A stretch of 64,000 bases of DNA from Ladona fulva (Eukaryota > Arthropoda > Insecta > Odonata > Libellulidae): assembly GCA_000376725.2 (NCBI GenBank), contig KZ308248.1, forward strand, positions 518,055 through 582,054. Direction: 5' to 3'. A model generated the notes under the pieces. That model had not been told where the DNA came from. It did no database searches and was given only the letters and a program-made list of their open reading frames with translations. Position 1 is the stretch's first letter. Each line of letters opens with the position of its first letter. The position numbers were made by a program, and so were the translations under genes. Positions 35,691-48,614 of the stretch are shown here, one piece after another.

Positions 35691-38182
35691 TTGTAGAACG
35701 TTGAAACTGCAAAATCGCGTAGAATCCATATCAGTCGCTACGATAGAGTCAGCACGGAGAGGATTTCCCTAGTAAAGTTCGCGGTGGCGAAATTTGGACA
35801 GGTTAATTACAGGCGCACGGATTTCTACGATCTGATTCGTGGCAAGTTCTGCCTGTTGCACGCAATGATGCATTGTCACGCGTGGAATCGCTCAGTTAAA
35901 AATGGCCTTCCCGTTTCCGTCATTGCCAAAGCAGCAATCTTTCCCTTCCAATCCTCGATTCTTTCGGTGATGAGGCCGGTCAGTTTTTCCCCTCCGTCCG
36001 CTATTCCCTATCCGGGCGATAATCATCGATAAACTGTCGGATCCAAACATTGGGACAGGTGTTGAAGAGTAGCTGGAGGAAAAAACAGTGTACGTTTCTT
36101 TTTCTCGCTCGTAACTCTTCGTTGTTATGTACGGTCACGCCTGTCTGCCCCCTCCTCTTCCCCATCGTGTCCCCATGTCGCCCCCTTCCCCTGCCCCACC
36201 AGTCCCCAATACCCTTTCCAATTCTCTATTTCTCAGTTGTTTGCGAAGGCTTCTTTTCCGTAGCCATCAGCAAAAATGCTTTGTTCAGTAGAAATTGCTC
36301 GCTACGGAGGGTAAAATATTCTCCAGTTGCTTTCGTCGTGTTTATTTTCCTTTGTTTCCTATCTCGGGACGTAAATAAGCTATTAAAAAGGTTTAAGCTT
36401 TACGTATCTCGCACTCAGTTACAAAGCGCCACTAATTCTCTTTATCGATTTTCTAACACCGTTTTATCGGAAAAACAAATAGTATTAGTTTCCTTTGTTG
36501 CTTTTAAGTAGAGGTGTTTTGAGTATAATTGTTTTCGCATTGTTTACCCTAACGGAAGTTATCTATGCGATTTGCGAACATTTTTAGGGTGTTAGAATGT
36601 AGGACGTGAACGTTGTTAAGAAGTACGTCAAGTCAAGGATCTTTTGCCTTGCCCCTTTCTTATGTATTTTTTATAAACAGTCATAATTATTATTAAAATC
36701 TACTTTTGTCATCACCTGGATTATATATACCGTAGCTGTAAACGTTTTAATTGCGTTAGAAACCGAGTGAAGGAATTTTTCGATCTTTATTGGTAGACAA
36801 TGTGTTCTTCATGAGGTCTTTTTGTAATATTGTAGGATCAAGGTGGAAATGTTGGAAATATGTAGTTGAAGCATAGCCGAGTGTTTTCTACCGAAATGAT
36901 AGTAATATTTGTCACGTTCTTAATGTATGTATTCGAATTCGTTTATTTCAAAATTTTACGATCGCTGCTGTTATGTTCTTAAGTGAATCAATTGAGCTGT
37001 ATCGGTAGTTGATCCATATTATGTTGCTTTCACTTTTAAAATAGACTTAATTTTTTACCAGAGTGGTGAATAAGGATATAAATTTCAATATTATCGATTT
37101 TTTCAGATAATGGTGTGTGGTTTAGAATAATCTGCCATAACTAAATGCCAGCTAAACTAAAATATTTTGTGCAAATGAAAAATGAAAGAACGTACGGTTA
37201 ATGATGGTGTCATCTTGAAGTCAGTGGTAACGTCGGCAAGGGAAAATGTAATGAGAGAGAGACCCTTCGTTGGCGAGGTTAGGCCCATGAGTGCCTCTCT
37301 TCCACCTATTCTCTCATGTCTTTATTATTTACACAATGTTAAAATAATAACAAAAGGAAAGAGTAGAGTAAGGGAAAAAATCTTTGCAGCATGGTTGACG
37401 GGAAAAAAACCCACATTGCGGGAAACCACCCCTACCCCGAGAAGGGGGGTGAAAAAGTAATTAACAGTAAAAAATGTTTGCACCTCAAAAAGCGTAGATT
37501 TTTTTCGATAAGAACAAAAGAAAATTCACAATATTAAAAATTTAATGAAGAAGAAGATTGGAGAATGGAGTAATGGTGAAAAAATCAGACGAACGTGGCC
37601 ACAAGTGTTTACAGGAGGCTATTTTGCGATTCGTCTCTCACAACCGGTATTTCTTGGTTCGCAGGATTTGGCGGCATTAATAAACACGAACCGAAACTTA
37701 GTCACGTGCCGCTGCTTTAAATCCTCTTGAATTGAAGTCCTTCCGGTGCGCGCAGTCAGTCATGGAAACGCATTGTTTTCGGACGGAGGTGTTTGAATCT
37801 CGGAACGCATTTTTCATTCGTGGGCACCGCGACTGCTACCGTAAGAAATTGAGACGTATTAAAATATACAAATTTCGGTTCTACCCGAGAGGAGTTAGCG
37901 TGACTTGCGGTGTCAGAGAGCACCTGCCTCCGGATGACTGTAAGCCCGCAGCAGCTTGAAGGCGAAAGGTATTGTGGGTAGGGGCGGTAACTTGTCCGCT
38001 ACGAAACCATCTATTTACGGTTGAACTCTGGGGAAAGGATTTTTAAAGGCGGGTTTGAGGCGATCTCTAGGGAAGATAAGTTCGAGCGGGGTGTTTAATG
38101 AATGGAAAGATCCCTTCTCGACAAGTTATTCTCACTTCTTTCTAGCTTCATTATTGGAAGTTTACTAAGAGGAGAGTTGTGT
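35691..38182. other. Intron-like DNA with a short repeat fragment
   Basis: At 37265-37312 the phrase gttggcgaggttaggccc then tgcctctcttccacct recurs at 19.16 and 41.70 kb. A 153-codon plus frame at 36050-36511 is hydrophobic and cysteine-rich but resembles no family and sits in C/T-rich sequence. No exon is supported. Confidence 0.5.
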
Positions 38183-39010
38183 ATCGGAACTTGGAAATTT
38201 AGTATTACGTCCGAAGATAGGAATGTCTAAGATCTTCATTACACCAAGAAATGTTTCTATTTTCGTTGGGTGTGAAACGTGGACTCTTGGGAGGGATACT
38301 GAAAGGCTGATGTACTGTAGAGGGCTGTGGTAGGGGGTCAAACAAATGACTATCTCAGCAAGTATTGAACCGATGGATGTAAAACTTGGCCAATGCTCAT
38401 TGAGAATATAAGTTAATGTTTACACAAAATTCCATTGAAATCTGTGATGGTCGAGCGGGGAGCATTGGTCCACTTGACATGGAATGGCACTATAGGAACT
38501 TGGAAATTCACTATTACGTTCGAAAATGGGAGTATCATAGATTTTCATTACATCAAGAAATGTTTCTCTTTTCGTTGGGTGTGAAATATGGACTCTGCGA
38601 AGGGATCATGTTAAAGACTAGAAACCTTGTTGTGGTGAATTGTGGCGAAAAGTGGAAGGATTCAGTTGGATTTATTGGGAAATAAATGAGAGGATGGAGG
38701 AAGTGGTGGACGAAAAAAAGGTTTTTATAGAAGTAATGAAACGAGAAATGATTGGGTCAAATATTTAGAAATAGATTTATAATTAAGGTATTTAAAGGTA
38801 AGCCCCCGGTATGAACAGAAGTAAAATATAGCGACATGGACCCAACTCTCCCACTTTCGGGTCAGGCGTTCTGCCACCTGGGTTTGAAGATGCATTCTTT
38901 CTCGTTCAATGCTCTACTATTCTTCCTGATTCTTATTTGAAGGTAGTTTACGAGAAAAAAGACAAGGAAGGACAAAAAGGTGGTTAGATTTTCTAAAGGG
39001 AGAAGTGAGT
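38183..39010 (+). pseudogene. Degraded LINE reverse-transcriptase C-terminus with an internal duplication
   Basis: Two imperfect copies of about 120 bp (38183-38302 and 38492-38611, offset 309) each encode the GCE-WTL motif: GCETWTLGRDTERL in the first, GCEIWTLRRD in the second. After the second copy the same frame gives ELWRKVEGFSW, then INERMEEVVDEKKVFIEVMK and IGSNI, matching the LINE pattern of a W/R-rich helix, ISW, NEEVL and WIGHIL. The conserved basic GR-KRWLDFLK motif resumes at about 38945-39000 after about 170 bp of foreign, partly tRNA-like sequence (38800-38930). Multiple stops make it non-coding. Probable order: RT tail, duplication, SINE insertion. Confidence 0.7.
38815..38890 (-). 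repeat. Possible tRNA-like SINE fragment inserted in the LINE
   Basis: gacatggacccaactctccc, ggtcaggcgttctgccacctg has the layout of a minus-strand tRNA-like head but the B box is eroded. It interrupts the reverse-transcriptase-like frame, which suggests an insertion. Confidence 0.35.
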
Positions 39011-40028
39011 TAATAAGAAGCGTAGGAGATGACATTTAATATGCAATTTCAGGGTTTATGAGCTTTCTATGAAACAGAAAACTTATTTATACGCTTTTCT
39101 CGTTCTTAATGTTCAAATGCCTGTGTTTTTATGTACAATTCTCAATACGTTCATTTCGAAACGAAATAATGTCGTTACCAATCTCTATCGTCGACATGGC
39201 CGATTTGTTTTCACGATGAGAAAATAATTATGAGCAAATTCACTGAAAGTGTTTTCATGTATTCACGCATTTTAGTTCAAGAATCGATTTCGTTGCCATT
39301 ACATTTATCTCTCGTGTCACCGGAATGTCATTAAACGGTTGTCAGTAGTTTCTCACACTTCTTTAAATAATCCGATATATCCTGTGGGAATCGTGAACTT
39401 TTTTCCATAAACGGATCTGGAGATTTCACACACTCAACTAACGAACCGGAGTAATTACCGTAGTTTTAGGGATGCGGAATGGACGTTGGATCACATGACC
39501 ACGACAGCCAATTAAATTGCGAGAAATCCCACTCCGATCCGGTATTTTTACTATTCATTCCCATCACGACGTTAATAGGATTCCGTTGTTGTCAAGATTC
39601 CCGTCCAATCAGGATTTATTCCATTTGCGATATTTAAAATTATCGACGTATGGAATGGGATTTGTGGGACGAGGCGAGCCGTTGTGTTGGAGTCGGGTCA
39701 ATTCCGTCGAACCGATCCTCTCTGTCAATTATAGGATGCAAGGATTCCACGCTCCGCGCTAACGAACTTAAATCATTATCTTATTTCCTTTTTCGGACCG
39801 GGAAAGCGAGGTAAAAAATTCGATCACGTGACTTGGGGAAGCGATAAAGCTATGGGAATCCCTTTGGAGTTCTACATTATTACAATTGATTCCGGTGTCG
39901 ATCTTCCCGGGAATTCGATGTCCGTATCCTTCCGATCTTGTTTAGAATCCAATCTAACTGCGAATTTGAGAGCTATCAGTTTCAGCTGTAGTATTTCAGG
40001 GTGAACCGACCAAGTGTTCGATTGTATC
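39011..40028. other. Intron-like DNA, nothing recognised
   Basis: A short GC-richer zone lies at 39.4-39.9 kb. No exon or repeat assigned. Confidence 0.55.
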
Positions 40029-40140
40029 GAAACGTTGGCTCGATAGGTATCGAATGGAAACATTGGGTCGATACGTATCTAATCGAAACGTTGGCGCGAT
40101 AGGTATCGAATCGAAACAATCAGTTGTTAGATATCGAATG
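40029..40140 (+). repeat. 28-nt tandem repeat, four units
   Basis: Units start at 40029, 40057, 40085 and 40113, each exactly 28 bp, beginning GAAAC and ending TATCGAAT or TATCTAAT plus one base. Units 1 and 3 differ at two positions; unit 4 is diverged in the middle. An irregular ATCGAT-rich stretch follows to about 40250. Confidence 0.85.
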
Positions 40141-43119
40141 TATGTATATCTTCCATTGTATCGAATCGATGAATCGATCGAATCACTTCTATGAGATTTA
40201 TCGATTGTATCATATCGATTGCATCGAATCGGTTGTATCGATTTCTTTCGAAATGCCTATTTCTAGGAGGAGTTCAAGGGAATAGCCAACGGCACCTTTC
40301 CTCTTTCCCCTCCTTATTCCATCTTGATATTACCACTCCCCTTCCTCTTACCTCACTCTACTTTTAGGAGTCATTTATATTCATATCGGCCCTGAAGACT
40401 CTCATTCCATTATCCTTTTATGCGTTCGTCACCTAACATAACCCTCTTCACTCTCCTCAGCGCGTTAACTATTTCATTATGAATGCCCCGGTGAGGAGAG
40501 CTCGCCTCGTTTATTTGGAAACCTTGGAAGTGTTACTGTTTTAACTGCGTGACTCGTTTTTATGTGCCTGACACCCTCGCCCTGTATTACGCCTTCCATA
40601 TCTCATGCGTTCTTCCATCATCACCTACGAGAATGGGCCTTTTCTAGTACAGAGGGTGCAAATGTCCCAGGGGAAGGATTTCGAGGTTCAAAATGTACAT
40701 TTAAAATTTAAAACCTTCTTTGCCTCCATTCAATTTCCCATCTGCTTTAAGATGAGATGTGGCACTTTTGTTGACTTTTCTCATTACTATGCTTCTATTT
40801 ATCGCCTTTGTATCTTTTACTCCTTCGCACCCGCAACAATATAAGTTTGCAAGGGATGGAAATTTTTCGGACGTCATAAATTTCAAACTCAAGAACCTCA
40901 TCGCTTATTAATGAGCTGCGCCATACCGTTTTTCGATCTGCTTAGAGGATTGCACAAAGAAGTAGTATTCAACTAAGTTCAGCAATCTGCAATTATTCTA
41001 ATATATTTCGTTTTTAGTAGTTGTCGAACTCCGTAAGAACCTGAAGAAGTCGTTGATATAGATCTTACGTTTTATTCTTAACGAAAGATGTATCCAGCTT
41101 CTTTTTTCTTCAGGAACATTCGGTTTTGTAGAAATGTTTCTCCTTATATTTTTCCTTCACGGAACACTTATGTATTAATTCAAATTCCTCTGAATTCAAT
41201 ACCACTCTTATATAATTTATTTATTGTACAATTTTGCCGCAGGTAAAGGCTGGGAAAGGCGGCGACGTTATATTATACAGCATTCAACAATTCAAACAAT
41301 ATTAAGAAGTCCTACAAATATAAATACTAAACAATTGTAAATAATCAACCCAATCCACGCGCTAAATTTGATCAAAAATTCACAATCTACAGATTAAACA
41401 GCTGTAATTGACACATTAAACGACAACCAATACAAAAATGATGCACATTTAACGGTTTTTTCTCCAAAAACCTTCAGTTGAGGAGTTTTTTTCCCCACAA
41501 CCCAAATATTTGTGTTTTTATAAGTATCTGTATTTAGTTATGTGTATTATTTTAATTTTGCAATATTTAAATACTGTATTTAGAATTTTTCTTTTACTCA
41601 TGTCTGAATTATGGTTGAGATTTTTTTAGATAGATTTAACTTAATTTTAGTAAATTATTTTAGTTATTAATGTAATGTTAGTAGTAATGATGTGTAATAT
41701 CCCCAGAGGTTAGGTGGAAGAGAGGCCATTTTGGTCTAACCTAGCCGAAAGTATTAATAATAATGAAAATAATCACCTCTAATATTACTTCAAAATCTTA
41801 AGAAATTCATACACATAGTACAGTGAATAAAAACCTCTAGCTCCAACTATAATTACTCGCAGGCACTGCTGTGAAATAGTTATAATTATTCATGTGGAAC
41901 TTCCATTACCTTGAAATAGCAGTAGCACCTCCTGTCAATAGCACTCATTACTTCTGGTCCAAATTTAATTTGAACTCAGCGAATACGATGTTAAATGTTA
42001 TCATAAGTGTCATGCCATAAGGGTTATTATGAAGTGTTCCTGTTTAATGAAACATACATCGCAAAATATGGGGGGCATGTAATTAGAAAATTATGTCGCG
42101 AATACTACACAGTATATCTACAGCTTAATTGCGGTAATATAACGTGCCGCGGAACCCCGTTGGGAAACAGTAATGTAGGAAGTACTATTTCTCGATGAAG
42201 GTGTATTATATTTTACTGATAATATACATCTTTTTCTAGGACGTGATTAAGTTATTTGTGGTTATAGTTGCGATTGCTACCTATAGAAATATTGAAGATA
42301 TAAGTGAGTCCATATAGGAACGATGGCTCCCACATCTAGTTTTCTATGTCTTTCCTCATTTCAGTTCCCTCTTTTTATATCTTGTGTTTCCATCTAGACG
42401 GGATTACGGGGAATTCGGGCGAATCATGCTGATTTTATGGGACGATTCCATGCGGCCGCGGTTGGAGATGAGTTGTCGGAGATAGTGAACTTAAACTTCT
42501 TTGAAGGTTATCACGGTTCGAGGGAAATGAGGCCGTGAATAAAGTACGCCAAATCCTCCACTTTCACGACTTCATCACTCTCCAAACGTTCAAAACGTAT
42601 GCGTGCTAAACATTTGCGGTACTTCGGATTCGAGAGCGCTCGAGTTTGTCGCTTAAATGAGGCAAGTCTTTGGAGGAGAAGGTGGGCCTGAAATGGATCT
42701 TCAGATCCGAGAGGGAAATTACGTTGAAGTAGCGTGTGTGCCGCGGAATTGGAAATAAACTGTAGAGGAAGTAAACTGGCGGGATATATTTCGTCCCAAC
42801 TCGGCGAGATTACTCTTCTGAAGAAATATGCCGGGGATTAATGAGCAGCCTATTAAATCAGTTGTTTTCGGTGAAATGCGATAATAGCTTCTAGTTTAAA
42901 TAATCGTTAAATCATATGAAGGGATTAAAGCGTGGGAATTATTTGCTCCGTAATGAATAGTTGTATATTTTTGGAATAGATTTCCTTTTACTAATGCGCT
43001 CCGGGAGTTATGGTATGGGTTCCCCAGATGAATCTTTGACGTGTGACTTTTCGGAAAGGATATTAAATACTTATTTCCCCGGTTCCTTTACAAACATCCA
43101 TGTATTGGACAATTACAGG
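40141..43119. other. Intron-like DNA with a short repeat fragment
   Basis: At 41700-41745 the reverse complement of the repeat at 19.16/37.27 kb appears (gaggttaggtggaagagagg). About 41.2-41.7 kb is an AT-rich stretch that could be an old retroelement tail. A GC-richer patch lies at about 42.4-42.8 kb. No gene recognised. Confidence 0.5.
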
Positions 43120-43253
43120 ATAGATGTGAACAATATCAGTGGACGAGCGCACTCATCCATTCCCTAACCTGAACATTCCGATTAGCCGGGACTCGAACCT
43201 GGGACCTTAGGGTTGGAGCGTTAGTATGATAACCACTCCACCATCGCGGCCAG
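43120..43253 (-). repeat. tRNA-derived SINE, family A (best-preserved head)
   Basis: On plus: cagtggacgagcgcactcat (tail), gattagccgggactcgaacc (B box reverse complement), gggaccttagggttggagcg, then gataaccactccaccatcgc (A box region) and ggcc. It retains both promoter boxes and tail and is the best reference copy in the window. Confidence 0.75.
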
Positions 43254-43402
43254 TAGTGTGTATGTATTTTTAGTGTAGCACAAGTGTATAAATCTAATTA
43301 AATTTTGTCTTCGATTTAAAGAAGGATATCCGAGCAGTTTCCTATTTATTTTTTAAATATATACCTTTAGAAACAAATACCTTTCATACTATTTCTTTCT
43401 CA

Positions 43403-43440
43403 TAGTTCTTCTATAGTTCCATATAGTTCTTTATAGATTT
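43403..43440 (+). repeat. Short tatagttc tandem run
   Basis: catagttcttctatagttcc, atatagttctttatag: about four imperfect units of 9-11 bp. Confidence 0.5.
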
Positions 43441-43756
43441 CTAACTTATTACTCAGTGAACATCCTACAATTCTTTGATGTCGGAGAAATAGTATACCAT
43501 AGTGACGTGATTTACTTTAATTTGTTGCTGTTTTAAGTAAGTTTTTTCTGGCTCGTTGACTTTTCCCAGTGGAGAGGAACCTGCTTGCGAGTCAAACAAG
43601 GGAAATTGTGTACCACGTTTGGAATTCCGCGAATAACTTGTAGAAGTCCCGCACCATTCTTGTGCTCGCACTATTCTTGCGTAGTTGAGACTGTCATTCA
43701 ATATTGTCGCAATTGATAGCGAAGAATCGGTTTTACATTAATCGGAATTTTCTAGT

Positions 43757-43832
43757 CAGTTGATGGTTGTGCGTGTTCGTTAATAATAATCAATAAATTG
43801 GATGTAATTGGTATCATCTTCTTGTTTTCATA
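43757..43832 (+). repeat. 5'-truncated SINE, family A tail only
   Basis: gttgatggttgtgcgtgttc, gttaataataatc, and gtaattggtatcatcttc then ttgtttt match in order the tail of the copy at 18.4 kb. The tRNA-like head is missing. Confidence 0.5.
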
Positions 43833-44943
43833 AAAGAAGCCATTAATTGTTTTCCCTTTTAAAATTGTATCTATTTTCGTCCAAGAAAAGAAAAATTGGT
43901 TACGGTGGCTTAGTTTAAATAATTACATAGCGTCAATCTCTCGCACTGCTAGAGGACCCGCTACGTAAATTTACATTTCATTGCCTCGGTATCTCGAATC
44001 GTCGCTACGAGTTCGATCCATCTGTCAATATCGCTTTTATCAGTACATCGGCGGCATTAATGATGAGTTCTTCCAGATAAGCGGCGCATATTTTGAAAAC
44101 ATTTACCGATCGAGCGGCTTGAACCAAGTCGTAAATGTCAGCTGCCCTCCTTGAATAGTTTACAGAGTTAGCTTATCTAAGCCCAGCCTTGGACGGTATT
44201 TAACTTGCGTCGCCCTGTGATTAGATTAGCTTCTTATGCGGCTGTTGGAGTACGGAAGAGAGTCTCCAGTAACCGATGAACCAGAACGGAAGATTTAAAA
44301 CGGGTATGGTACAGGAGGGATCGGGATATGGCGGGATCACAATTGCTCAGTTTTACGCAGCTTGATGATCAGAGTTGCCCATGCAATTCTGGGCTCGTGG
44401 TAGACAGGAGCATCTGGTTCACGCCGCAGTTAATCTCTCAGAGCTCATGATGCATTCCGGAGCATCATCATTATTATACGGAGAACTTTTTCAACATTCG
44501 GACCAGATGGAAACATTCGGGGAAAATATCCGATATTTTCCTTCCTGAAAATTACTACAAAAAGTTTCTGGTGTGCAATGTCATGGAACGTTATCCTATC
44601 AAGGTTATTATTACAAAAATTGAGTCGAAAGTGGACTACTCTCCGGTAACAACGTTTTGTGTGTATCTAGAGATTTTTCCTCAAAAATGATGTAAATTTC
44701 AGTAGGTCTCGCAGGTTTTTACACTGCCCTTCTTATGGGTGTTTTCCTTCTGATGTATCGTATGTTTTCCCAAGCGCAATGTTAGGTTTTTAAACCCGCC
44801 AAGTAGTTTTCTTGTGTGCATTTTTTTCAAGCTATCTTTCAAGTTTCATATGACGAAGAGTTATATGTAAGAAGAGACTTGATAGTCTCAATTTTGCCCA
44901 AATAAAGTCGCATTATTATTATTACCTATCATTATTATTAGAA
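43833..44943. other. Intron-like DNA, nothing recognised
   Basis: Mixed composition, with att-type triplet runs at about 44.91-44.94 kb next to the MITE insertion site. No exon or repeat assigned. Confidence 0.55.
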
Positions 44944-45186
44944 CAGAGGTGGGGAACCTGCGGCCTTCAGGCTGCATGCGGCCTTTTCGGGCGTTCTGCG
45001 CGGCCTTCCCGACCCCTTAAGCAAATTCTCATTTTTAAATTTCGTTTTCCAATCTCGCTATAAATGCTAAGTGAAGGATGAAGTATAAAATATTCTTTTT
45101 AGTTTAAATGAAATAATAAATATAAATTATACTTTTCCACATATATCGTGGGAAAATTATAAGTTATATTTACTATTTCATTCATG

Positions 45187-45224
45187 GAATTCCATATAAT
45201 GGAATTCCATATAATGGAATTCCT
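45187..45224 (+). repeat. Short tandem repeat, unit about 15 bp
   Basis: ATGGAATTCCATATA-type units, about two and a half copies, inside the outer MITE. Each unit holds the palindrome GGAATTCC. Confidence 0.7.
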
Positions 45225-45314
45225 CCAAAATCTTGCTAGAGAAGATTAACTTTTTACTTTACTTAGTAAAGTAGTCATGTTTTTATTTCGATATTAAACT
45301 ATATTATTGTAGGC

Positions 45315-45496
45315 TAGTGGCGTATCCAGGGGAGGTTCGTGGGGTACAGACCCCCCTTGGGTCCGATTACAACTAGAACAAGGAATGGGTGGCGAGAAAT
45401 TCGTAAACGAAGAGAACGTGCAATTTGAAGGATAAAAAATTTAAGGAATTAACTTACACTACCTCAACTCTCAAGGAATTTCTGGCTACGCCCCTG
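45315..45496. mobile_element. Nested hAT-like MITE, 182 bp
   Basis: Left terminus TAGTGGCGTATCCAGG and right terminus CTGGCTACGCCCCTG are inverted repeats (consensus CAGGGGCGTAGCCAG). The flanks ttgtaggc (45307-45314) and atgtaagc (45497-45504) match at 6 of 8 positions, an eroded 8-bp target duplication. It lies entirely inside the outer hAT MITE and must be younger than it. Confidence 0.75.
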
Positions 45497-45602
45497 ATGT
45501 AAGCAATAGGCTTCTCAAGGGTGGCCTAATAGTTTCTTATTCGGCCAGATGCGATGTACGAGTACACGCGGCCTTCCATTTAGAAATGGTTCCCCACCCC
45601 TG

Positions 45603-48600
45603 ATCTAGAGGGTGATGGTTCTTGTGGTTTCAGTCTTCTGCAACACGTAGAAAAGTTCGAAGTTTGGCCTCTAACTGCGCCATATTGTTAGTGACTGCTT
45701 CCTCTCATAAATTACGGCGCGCAACGTGAATTTCCGAATTAAATACGAATGAGATATGATCGGGTCGTTTAATTAAGATGCGCGCGTCGATAGGGCTAAA
45801 TTATCGTCTTGGACTCAGATGTATACACCATTATTGATGACCAATTAACAATATTAATGAAGTGGTTGGACACCAGTGGTGAGACGATACGGTTCATGCG
45901 CTCCAATGACGTAGTGGGTTAGATAGAAGGTCATAATTTCCTAGCAATTTATACCCTCTGCTAAGAATGCAGATTAGTGTTATCTGTGCTGCGCTTGAAC
46001 ATATTCGCAAAGTCGCTCTTTGGTCGCACACATCTGTATCGCCACGTTTGAAATCCTTTAGCACGCTGCATCTATTTTCGTCTTCTTATCTCAAAATAAA
46101 TTTTCTTCACTTTCTCGGCGAGGAAAATGTCAGAAAGAATGGCAAACAATGAATGCAGCCTTGATTTTTGACTGAGTTTACTTTGAATGCGCTCTGGAGC
46201 AGGTGTTCCTGTCGGTTATCGTCAAAATGACGTTTCAGGATTTTTCAATTTGTTAAGTATTTGTCTTTTCGGGAAACTCAATCGCGAGAACTATTCATCG
46301 ATTAATAGTTCTGATGTCAAATCCAACCTAAGTTGTTTTATACCTTAAATTCCTACGTAAGATGCAAGAGTTTGAAGACACGTCTATTTGCTAATAATTG
46401 GGAAATACTCCTAAAGACGTTTTCGCAAGTTGTTGGCAATTTTTCTTGACAATGAGATAAGGATGTTTTTTGATATTACTTAAGTTTTTCACGTCCACAA
46501 ATCTTCTCTATTTTATCTACCTATTTTCTTCTCTATTTCTCTTAAAAAATGTATTTGTTTTTATTTATGACGACAAGTTAGATGGAAAATGAGAAATTTT
46601 AATATCAATTTCGTTTTAACAAAGACCTTGGAGGTTTAATCACCTCTAAAAGTTGGATTGGAAATGGTTAAACCTCCTTATTTCTTTTTCACGAAAATTA
46701 CTTGTCAATAACTCGCGAATACGGCTTTCGGAGGGTTTCCAATTATCGTACGTATGGGTTGAAATCCGAATTTTTATTTCAAACCATTGTTACTTTCATC
46801 CATTACTTAAATTCCAGCAAGACAGTTACGTCTACCTACGTAATGTAAAAATGTCCCTTACGATTGATGATTTACTTAAAGTACCCTCCATTCTCTCTCG
46901 CGAAGTGAATTGTATTAAAGTCGGCACCAGTGATAATATGGAGAATTAGCTGTATTCCACTGTGTAACGCCAGAATAAAACATACTCCTGTCTGTTTCTA
47001 GTACACCCATTCCTCCGCAATGCATTCGATAATTTTCGTAAGTATCAATTGGCTAAAATTCCGCCCATTGTTGGGAAAGCACAAGAAATATATATTGTCG
47101 CGGGAGTTTTACAGAGTGGAATATGGGATATTTACAGTCGACCCTTATATCCAGGGTGCTTAGCGTACACCTCGGATTTAGACTAGAGAAATGCGGGCTT
47201 CGAATTTATGCAGAGTACCCACTTTATCCCTGGAGAGGGTATTAAGCGCTCTAAATTTTCCTACGAAAATAAAGCTGCCTTTTTTCATCTCGACGGACGG
47301 TTGAAAATTCGATTCAAGTTGTGGTTGGGTTGGTGGCTCAGATTGGCATAATCCTTTCAAATTAAATAATTTCGCCACTCATCCTGCGTCGAACGGAACG
47401 TTTGGAATCCAAGAATTAATGTTGATACAATTTGGCGTTGATTGGCAAGGATTTGGTCCACCTGTGGCGTGTTTGTTACGAAATAGCGCTCTTAAACCCA
47501 AGACCAGTTTTTTGTGTAGTTTTAATACCGCGTGTAATGAAAGAAACACGAATGTATCTCATTTCAGTATCGACGAAGAGAAAAGTTTGTTTCGGATACT
47601 CTTCAGGAACACGTTTCTCCAACGAATTATTTTGAATATTATATGAAATAGTTGATTACTTACCTATTTATATCGTTGGACATTTTTTCATTATTCAGGT
47701 CTTAATTAAGGCGAGATTAAGACTAAAAAAATCTTAGCAAGTATGTTTGTATTCTCTTCTCGTTTACGAAGTTTTGATTAAATTACAGCGTCAAAGTGTC
47801 ATGTAGAGAAATATATTTGTTTTTGGAAGGGATATAGATGTGGTATTAAGTCTGCATCAATAACCTTTTTATGCTTCAACGAGGTGGTTAACTGTAACCA
47901 TAAGGTAGATTAATTAGCCTACATTCTGAAATCCTCCAGTGAGTAGTATTTTCGTTTACAGTATATATTTTTTTCTTTTCTACTAAATGCAGTTATTTTC
48001 GATATTTCCACTGATGTTTTCGCGACGACATGTCTGTTCCATAAATCAGGCAGTGTCTGAAATACCGGAATCGTAGCGATCGTATTCTAAGTGTCTTTAG
48101 GATAGTGTAGTATATACGAAAATCATCGCTGGTGTTAAATACGATTATTACATAAGTGTACCCACTTATTCAAGCATTGACGCGACAACGGGTACGCAAC
48201 GTATATGGCGATTTGATTAAATTCTATTAGACTTAAATGAGAAGCTCCAAAACTTGTTTCACCCATTGGTTACGATTTGTATCTGCAGAGAATATGAACG
48301 ATTGAGAAGTAAAATTATTATAAGATAAATATTGAAAGCTTCTTTTCTCGATTCTCCTTATTACACGAGCTGTCACGATATTCATACGATTTTTTTATCT
48401 AAATTAAAGTAGCGATGTATTATTTTATTAAAGATTAAGTAATCACGTACATTGTATTACGTGGTTGGATTATATTAGTAAACTGCTTATGTTGCATGAT
48501 TTCACCTTACCAATAAATCATTTATGCTATAAATTAATTTAACTCATAGAATTTTGACCTATCCTATCTGGCCGGACTTCGTGAAAAGACTTCATGAAGG

Positions 48601-48610
48601 AATAAGTAAA
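45603..48610. other. Intron-like DNA, no recognised gene
   Basis: AT-rich with a GC-richer patch at about 47.0-47.6 kb. Frames of 60-98 codons show no family motif. Confidence 0.55.
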
Positions 48611-48614
48611 ACTG

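Larger units (their letters stand above)
44944..45602. mobile_element. hAT-type MITE, outer element
   Basis: Left terminus CAGAGGTGGGGAACC (44944) pairs with right terminus GGTTCCCCACCCCTG (ending 45602), one mismatch over 15 bp. The right flank atctagag fits the nTCTAGAn target preferred by one hAT group; the left flank tattagaa is a mutated form. Sub-terminal GC-rich sequence (tgcggcc repeats) on both sides is typical of this MITE type. No transposase is present. A second MITE sits inside. Confidence 0.75.

Noticed and set aside
40263..40440. Another Penelope 3' end (pyrimidine tract then cctgaagac)
   Set aside because: The GAAAC and stem III part of the hammerhead and the terminal-repeat phrase are absent.
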